A stretch of 41,063 nt of DNA from Candidatus Cloacimonadota bacterium (GTDB lineage Bacteria; Cloacimonadota; Cloacimonadia; Cloacimonadales; Cloacimonadaceae): contig JASKKR010000019.1 of the NCBI GenBank assembly GCA_030154085.1, forward strand, positions 1-41,063. The letters run 5' to 3'. Within the stretch, counting starts at the first letter, position 1, and each line of letters begins with the position of its first letter. The position numbers and the translations under genes were made by a program. The notes under the pieces were generated by a model. It made no database searches. It had not been told where the DNA came from and saw nothing but the letters and a program-made list of their open reading frames with translations. This document shows, piece by piece, positions 35,882 through 41,063 of this stretch.

Positions 35882-36638
35882 AGGTGTTCCTTTCTTTGAG
35901 GATATAAACATGTTCGAGGTTTTCTACGAGTGTAAATGGACTGATCTCAGCGCTAATAAAAAGGTTGTCGGTAGATTCGCGGATCCGGCTCACTGTTCCC
36001 ACGGGGTATCCTTTGGGGAAGAGGCGAGAAAGGTTGGAGATAACGATCGTATCTCCAGTGGCAATTTCCGACCCGATTCGTACTAGATTCATTGATACAT
36101 TCCCTGCGATATCTGATTGCAGGATGCCTTGGGCACTTGTTCGTTTGTTCATTACGGGAACTTGAAAGCTGGGGTTAGAGAAGGGCAGGATGATGCTGTA
36201 TGTGTCTGTAACGCTGACGATTTTGCCCACGATACCATTGCCGGAGATTACGGCGGATCCGGCTCCTACTCCATGGATCTTACCTTTGTTTACGATGAGA
36301 TTACGTTCTTGAAATTGACCTGAATAGCCGATCACTTCAGCTAGTTCAAATGTCATACCTGGCTCCGCAAAATTGATGGTAGATTCCCCCACATATTCTT
36401 TGAGTTGGTTCTGCAAGGCAAGGTTTTGCAGGGTGCTTTCGGTGAGGCTATTTCGGAGCTGGAAATTCTGCTCCCGAAGGCTTCGGTTAGTTTCGATGGT
36501 CTTTAGTGAGTGAACGAAAGGGAAAAAAAGAGTACGCCCAAAGAAGGCTGCTTTAGCACTGCGAGTGGCATCGTTTCCAATCATCATGATAATTGAGAAG
36601 ATGACTAATAGGGCAGGCATAATATACTTTTTGTTCAT
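35871..36638 (-). CDS. mreC: Rod-shape-determining protein MreC
   Basis: A 255-residue bitopic protein with an N-terminal membrane helix (about 6-22), a coiled coil (about 45-85, LREQNFQLRNSLTESTLQNLALQNQL) and a periplasmic double beta-barrel with VIGYSGQFQERNLIVNKG, GVGAGSAVISGNGIVGKIV and TSAQGILQSD. It bridges MreB filaments to PBP2 and RodA. It starts 41 bases after mreB, with only a weak visible ribosome site, and overlaps the CofE-like gene. Confidence 0.94.
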   Translation of the reverse strand: MNKKYIMPALLVIFSIIMMIGNDATRSAKAAFFGRTLFFPFVHSLKTIETNRSLREQNFQLRNSLTESTLQNLALQNQLKEYVGESTINFAEPGMTFELAEVIGYSGQFQERNLIVNKGKIHGVGAGSAVISGNGIVGKIVSVTDTYSIILPFSNPSFQVPVMNKRTSAQGILQSDIAGNVSMNLVRIGSEIATGDTIVISNLSRLFPKGYPVGTVSRIRESTDNLFISAEISPFTLVENLEHVYILKERNTYDE

Positions 36639-36679
36639 GCATATAATATTGGATACTTCATCATTAAGCTTTGTGTTGT

Positions 36680-37717
36680 TTAATCTTCTATCTTTTTGAT
36701 CAATACTTGACGATAGCGATCTACATCATCGAGTACCATCCCAGCTCCTTTTACTACACATTCTAAAGGATCCGGTACGACGTGTACTGGGAGATCTACT
36801 GTCTTGCGGATCTTTTCATCAAGTCCTTTTAGCAGTGCACCTCCACCAGTAAGAAAGATGCCGCGTTCTGCAATGTCTGCGGAAAGCTCAGGAGCGGTGC
36901 GTTCAAAAAGACGCTTGATAGCGTCGATCATGGCTGAGACTGTCTCGGCGATTGCTTCCCGAATCTCCTCAGAAGAAATCTTGATAGTCACCGGGTATCC
37001 TGAGACGATATCTCTTCCGCGTACCTCCATGCTAAGTTCTTGTTTGAGTGGATAAGCACTGCCCACAGCTATTTTGATTCTCTCGGCTGTTTGCAAACCT
37101 ACGTGGAGGTTGTTCTTTTTGCGCAGGTAGCTGATGATGTCGTTGTCGATTTTATCGCCTCCAACCCGGATACTATTATGCACTACGATGTGAGATAGTG
37201 AGATAACTGCTATTTCAGAGGTGCCTCCTCCGATATCCATCACCATGTTTCCACAGGCTTCATCAATTGGCAAGTCTGCGCCGATTGCTGCAGCCACCGG
37301 TTCGGAGATGAGATAGACTTCCCGAGCTCCGGCATGTAAGACGCTGTCTCGCACAGCTCTCTTTTCCACTTCGGTGATTCCTGAGGGCACACATACTATT
37401 ACTCTGGGGCGTACCAGGAGACGTTTCTTTTGAGCTCTCATGATCAGGTTTCGCAGCATTAGTTCGGTAACCTGAAAGTCAGCGATTACGCCATCTTTGA
37501 GGGGTTTGATTACGCGAACTTCATCGGGGTTTTTCCCTAGCATCACTTTTGCTTGTTGACCGATGGCAATAATTTTCTTGCTGTCGGTGGAAACCGCTAC
37601 AACCGATGGCTCATCGATAACTACGCCGCTATTTTTTTTATATACAAGAGTACTTGCTGTACCCAAGTCTATTGCTATGTCATTTGCCATCATGCCGAAA
37701 AAATCAAATATGGACAT
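36680..37717 (-). CDS. mreB: Actin-like cell-shape protein MreB
   Basis: A 345-residue actin-fold ATPase with phosphate-1 loop DIAIDLGTASTLVY, connect and adenosine motifs (MVMDIGGGTSEIAVISL, GIFLTGGGALLKGLDE) and the family N-terminus. It polymerises under the membrane and positions the elongasome. AAGAGGTAAGG directly precedes the ATG. It is the first gene of the minus-strand rod-shape operon and faces polA across a 441-base divergent region. Confidence 0.97.
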   Translation of the reverse strand: MSIFDFFGMMANDIAIDLGTASTLVYKKNSGVVIDEPSVVAVSTDSKKIIAIGQQAKVMLGKNPDEVRVIKPLKDGVIADFQVTELMLRNLIMRAQKKRLLVRPRVIVCVPSGITEVEKRAVRDSVLHAGAREVYLISEPVAAAIGADLPIDEACGNMVMDIGGGTSEIAVISLSHIVVHNSIRVGGDKIDNDIISYLRKKNNLHVGLQTAERIKIAVGSAYPLKQELSMEVRGRDIVSGYPVTIKISSEEIREAIAETVSAMIDAIKRLFERTAPELSADIAERGIFLTGGGALLKGLDEKIRKTVDLPVHVVPDPLECVVKGAGMVLDDVDRYRQVLIKKIED

Positions 37718-38158
37718 CCTTACCTCTTAAAAATATGTATCTTACGATTTGCATTAACAGTTTATAGTACAAAAAACCTATGTTCTCACAGTTTTGACAA
37801 GTCCAACGATTGTCAAGCAAAAACGAGCAAAGGTATTTTAAAATATTCTGCTGACCTAACTGCCTTGTAATTATAAAGAGTCAGTGAAATCTGCAATTCC
37901 GCTCAACGATATCAGGAAATACTTTTTAGATATTCTATTCTCTCATCGACTTATCTCTTTTGTCCAAGTGATCGTAATTTCAGATTTAAGTGACTCATAA
38001 TAGTAATTTGATTGATTGATTGATTCAAGATAGATATTGCTGGACAAATAGCCCCTAGGACACATTATGGTATCAGTGGCTTTTGTTACTATCCTACAGA
38101 GATAGTTTTACCTGTAGAAAAAGCTTAGTTCGAAACATAACAAAAGGGTGGTGCAAGC
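37718..38158. other. Divergent intergenic region between mreB and polA
   Basis: These 441 bases hold no convincing gene or RNA. On the minus strand TATAAA (37761-37766) with GTGAGA 17 bases before it (37784-37789) is a plausible mreB promoter. TTGACAA (37794-37800) and TTGTCAA (37810-37816) form a perfect 7-base dyad just upstream. Four tandem GATT units lie at 38010-38025. AGGGTGGTG precedes the polA ATG. Confidence 0.5.
37761..37789 (-). promoter_or_regulatory. Candidate mreB operon promoter
   Basis: Read on the minus strand, GTGAGA (four of six matches to TTGACA) is followed after 17 bases by TATAAA (five of six matches to TATAAT), 44 bases before the mreB ATG. It is based on consensus and position only. 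Confidence 0.4.
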
Positions 38159-40906
38159 ATGAAAAAGCTCTATCTGATAGATGGCACAGCGCTTCTCTAT
38201 CGGGCATATTTTGCCTTTATCCGCAATCCTTTGCTCAATAGTCGCGGAGAAAACACTTCCGCTATATTTGGTGTGATAAATTCTTTTATTACCCTGATAG
38301 ATAAGATGAATGCTGAATATCTAGCGATAGCATTTGACCGCAAGGCACCTACTTTTAGGCACAATGATTATGAGAAATATAAGGCTAATCGTCCACCGAT
38401 GCCGGATGATCTTGCCTCCCAGATTCACCCGGTGATTCATTTTTTTGATCTGCTCAGAATCCCTCAGGTAGGTGCAGATGGATACGAAGCTGATGATGCT
38501 TTGGGCACCATGGGAAAGCACTTCAAAGGTGATTATCAGGTCATATATGTGACGAGCGACAAGGACTATTGTCAGCTTGTAGATTCATATAGCATCCTTT
38601 ACGACCCAATGAAGGATAGCTTTACGGATAGTGAGGCAGTCGTCAAAAAGTATGGGGTCAAGCCCGAGCAATTTGTGGATTATCTTGCCCTTGTCGGTGA
38701 TAAATCTGACAATATACCTGGAGTTCGTGGTATTGGAGAAGTGGCAGCAAAAGCGCTTCTAAATCAATATCCCAATCTAGATGAGATCTATGAACATCTA
38801 ACTGAGTTGCCAGCTAAATATCAAAAAAAACTGATCGAGAACAAAGACGATGCTTTCCTTTCTCGTCATCTCGCACGCATTGTGACGGATGCTAAGCTTG
38901 ATCTCCCCGATACAAAAGATCTCTATTTTGAGGCTCGGCAATTGCGGGAAGCTCTGCCTTTGCTGAAAGAGATGGGGATCAAAAGTCTGCTACGCAGGAT
39001 TGAGGCGCGCTTTCCCACAAAGGATACCGATCCGGAACTCAAAGAACAGCAAGTAGATATCTTCAAATCTGCACCGCCAAGTCTCCAGCCTGAAGAGCCT
39101 AAGCAAGATCACTTTGAAGCCATCTTAGCAGACACGAAGAATTTCAGCAAGATTTTAGATGAAATCCTGTTAAAGAATCGGGTAAGCATAGATACTGAGA
39201 CAGATTCCCTGGATGCCCGCAGCGCTGCTTTAGTAGGAATCTCGATCTGTGTAGATGCGGCAAAGGCATATTACATCCCTGTCGGACATCAAATGGCTGA
39301 CAATCTGGAGCTCGATAAGGTGATAGAAAGCCTTGCTAAAGTGTGTGATGGCAAGGAAATCATCGGACACAATCTCAAATTTGACATTCAGGTCTTAGCA
39401 AGACATGGTTGGCAGATCTCTGAACCGTTTTTTGATACCATGATTGCTGCCTATGTTTTGGATGCAGGAGCATTTGGCTTCTCATTGGATAGATGTGCAC
39501 AAAAGGAACTAAACTATGAGATGATGCCGATTACTGAGCTTTTGGGCAAGGGCAAGAAGCAGGTCTCGATGGATCTTATTAATCCGGAAGATGTATGCTT
39601 TTATGCTGCTGAGGATGCTTGGGCAGCTTTTATGCTCTCGAATATTTATCGAGAAAAGTTGGAACAAAGTCCTGCCAAATCAGTCTATTATGACTTAGAT
39701 CTTCCTTTAATGCCGGTCTTGATGAAGATGGAAGATAACGGAGTTAGCATAGACAAAAAGATCCTCTCTGACATCTCTCACAAGCTCAATCTCCAAATCA
39801 AACGTCTCACTGAAGAGATATATGAGATTGCGGGTTATGATTTTAATCTAAACAGCACTCAGCAATTAGCGAAATTGCTCTTTGAAGATATGTCTCTACC
39901 TGCCAAAAAAAAGACAAAGAGTGGATATTCCACCGACAACTCAGTTTTGGAATCCTTAGCTGAGGACTATGAGATTGCACGCAAGATCATCGAATATCGT
40001 CAGTTAGTAAAGCTGGAAAATACATATGTGAGTGCTTTACCAAAGCTGGTGAATCCTGTTACTAAGCGCATCCATTCCTCATTTAATCAATGTGTTGCTT
40101 CGACCGGTAGGCTGTCTTCCACAAATCCCAATCTGCAAAACATTCCAGTCCGCACCAAATTGGGGCGTGAGATTCGCAAGGCTTTTGTCGCTGAAAATGA
40201 TGATTATCGGATCTTAGCAGCAGACTACTCCCAGATCGAACTACGGCTTTTGGCATTGATGTCGGGTGATGAGATGATGCTCAAAAGCTTTCGGGATAAG
40301 GTGGATATTCACAAGCAAACAGCTGCACAGATATATCATGTCGATCTCCAAGATGTTACTTCTGATATGCGGCGTGTGGCCAAGACTATAAATTTTGGAT
40401 TGATGTATGGCATGGGATATCGCAAGTTGTCTCGCGAGATTGGGATTTCTCAAGCGGAGGCAAAGGAGATGATCGAACAATACTTTGCCCAGTTCCCTGC
40501 TATCCAGGACTTTAAAGCACATTGCATCGCAACCGCTAAGGCAGAGGGTAGGGCGCGGACACTTTTTGGCAGAGTCTTGGCTCTACCTGGCATCTACAGC
40601 AAAAATAAAGCCACCAGCAGTGAAGCAGAAAGAGTGGCAGTCAATATGCCTATACAGGGCAGCGCCGCGGATCTCATCAAACGCGCCATGCTCACTATTC
40701 ATGCCCTGATTTCTTCTGACCAGAATATCCGTATGATCATGCAGGTGCATGATGAACTTGTCTTTGAAGTGCATCAAAGTAAGCTGGATCAAGCAAAAGA
40801 TCTGATCAAGACGGAGATGGAACTTGCTCTCCCCCAAGAGTACCGAGATCGGATCACCTTAGAAGTAGATATTGGTATCGGGAAAAATTGGTATGAGGCG
40901 CATTAG
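38159..40906 (+). CDS. polA: DNA polymerase I
   Basis: A 915-residue three-domain enzyme for repair and Okazaki-fragment processing. The 5'-3' exonuclease comes first, about 1-290 (YLIDGTALLYRAYFAF, ADGYEADDALGT, LVGDKSDNIPGVRGIGEVAA). The 3'-5' proofreading domain spans about 325-510 with intact metal ligands (Asp345 and Glu347 in DTETD, Asp in NLKFD, and YAAEDA). The polymerase domain, about 540-915, has motif A with Asp689 (ADYSQIELR), the O-helix RRVAKTINFGLMYGMGY and motif C with Asp865 (VHDELVF). The O-helix position that sets dNTP/ddNTP choice is Phe (NFGLMYG), as in E. coli. AGGGTGG precedes the ATG. Confidence 0.97.
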   Translation: MKKLYLIDGTALLYRAYFAFIRNPLLNSRGENTSAIFGVINSFITLIDKMNAEYLAIAFDRKAPTFRHNDYEKYKANRPPMPDDLASQIHPVIHFFDLLRIPQVGADGYEADDALGTMGKHFKGDYQVIYVTSDKDYCQLVDSYSILYDPMKDSFTDSEAVVKKYGVKPEQFVDYLALVGDKSDNIPGVRGIGEVAAKALLNQYPNLDEIYEHLTELPAKYQKKLIENKDDAFLSRHLARIVTDAKLDLPDTKDLYFEARQLREALPLLKEMGIKSLLRRIEARFPTKDTDPELKEQQVDIFKSAPPSLQPEEPKQDHFEAILADTKNFSKILDEILLKNRVSIDTETDSLDARSAALVGISICVDAAKAYYIPVGHQMADNLELDKVIESLAKVCDGKEIIGHNLKFDIQVLARHGWQISEPFFDTMIAAYVLDAGAFGFSLDRCAQKELNYEMMPITELLGKGKKQVSMDLINPEDVCFYAAEDAWAAFMLSNIYREKLEQSPAKSVYYDLDLPLMPVLMKMEDNGVSIDKKILSDISHKLNLQIKRLTEEIYEIAGYDFNLNSTQQLAKLLFEDMSLPAKKKTKSGYSTDNSVLESLAEDYEIARKIIEYRQLVKLENTYVSALPKLVNPVTKRIHSSFNQCVASTGRLSSTNPNLQNIPVRTKLGREIRKAFVAENDDYRILAADYSQIELRLLALMSGDEMMLKSFRDKVDIHKQTAAQIYHVDLQDVTSDMRRVAKTINFGLMYGMGYRKLSREIGISQAEAKEMIEQYFAQFPAIQDFKAHCIATAKAEGRARTLFGRVLALPGIYSKNKATSSEAERVAVNMPIQGSAADLIKRAMLTIHALISSDQNIRMIMQVHDELVFEVHQSKLDQAKDLIKTEMELALPQEYRDRITLEVDIGIGKNWYEAH

Positions 40907-41063
40907 GAAAATGATAGCCAAATCAGTGGAACTGAGACCGAGTAATTGAGGGGGATCGGGATCATTCCAAATTCAGATCAAGCTATCCTTAGCTATGTGC
41001 GACCCATGAAATACATCTGCAGAGTCGTAACTCCTTATTTTCTCGTTTCTTGCACGTTTCTCA
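40907..41063. other. Downstream of polA: no gene seen, repeat at the edge
   Basis: No ORF of note, no clear hairpin terminator and no RNA gene is visible. The last 36 bases are the second copy of the dispersed repeat. Confidence 0.5.
41028..41063 (+). repeat. Dispersed intergenic repeat, copy 2 (cut by window end)
   Basis: Begins TAACTCCTTATTTTCTC and aligns without gaps to 30008-30043, with 7 mismatches in 36 (five transitions, two transversions). The similarity may continue beyond the window. Confidence 0.6.

Noticed and set aside
38010-38025. Four tandem GATT units upstream of polA
   Set aside because: Too short and simple to call more than a chance microsatellite; noted only in the intergenic description.
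39191-39640. Possible loss of proofreading in PolA
   Set aside because: The DTE, NLKFD and YAAEDA segments retain the expected acidic metal ligands, so the 3'-5' exonuclease looks intact.

Overview
This window looks like chromosomal DNA of an anaerobic, rod-shaped, diderm bacterium of the FCB group, most plausibly Candidatus Cloacimonadota (inference). The main clue is a very large secreted C25 (gingipain-family) protein ending in a type-IX-secretion-like sorting domain with an NYPNPFNPTT motif. Outer-membrane barrel proteins, two lipoproteins, a DUF362-ferredoxin protein and a molybdenum hydroxylase operon fit the same picture. No rRNA, tRNA, CRISPR array or intact mobile element was found. 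Coding density is high and most genes overlap or nearly touch.

Layout. (1) 1-9047, plus strand: the 3' end of an unidentified frame, tyrS, an M50 site-2-type protease, glnA, and the 1821-residue C25 protein, closed by a strong terminator at 9064-9094. (2) 9218-20387, plus strand: a tightly packed ten-gene operon. It holds an SsnA-type amidohydrolase, the YgeY-type M20 hydrolase, a zinc-ribbon threonine-synthase-like PLP enzyme, a short dihydroorotase/hydantoinase-like enzyme, the Mo and 2Fe-2S subunits of a xanthine-dehydrogenase-type hydroxylase, YgeW carbamoyltransferase, a second fold-type II PLP enzyme, a MocA-like Mo-cofactor cytidylyltransferase and a nitroreductase. This is a rearranged version of the ssnA/ygeW/ygeY/xdhD locus tied to anaerobic purine and ureide breakdown. 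It lacks an FAD subunit, YgfK, carbamate kinase and an obvious YgeX. (3) 20679-29610, plus strand: a divergent purA, an outer-membrane barrel protein, a DUF362 ferredoxin protein, FtsB/DivIC-like protein, a GGDEF diguanylate cyclase, an orphan sugar-type ABC ATPase and two more envelope proteins. (4) 29611-30150: a convergent intergenic region with a bidirectional terminator and a repeat that recurs at the right edge of the window. (5) 37717-30151, minus strand: a rod-shape operon mreB-mreC-(CofE-like)-mreD-mrdA-rodA followed by two lipoprotein genes. (6) 38159-40906, plus strand: polA, divergent from mreB.

How the genes work together: the ten-gene operon would take a purine or related heterocycle through hydroxylation (Mo and FeS subunits, cofactor supplied by the MocA-like protein), ring and side-chain hydrolysis (SsnA, dihydroorotase-like, YgeY), carbamoyl-group release (YgeW) and final ammonia or beta elimination (the two PLP enzymes). 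This step order is inferred from families and context. The rod operon encodes the elongasome scaffold and its glycosyltransferase/transpeptidase pair.

Points most worth a second look: the atypical operon composition, the PurA with several altered nucleotide-binding motifs, the C25 protein without a visible catalytic His, the CofE-like gene inside the mre operon, and the dispersed intergenic repeat.
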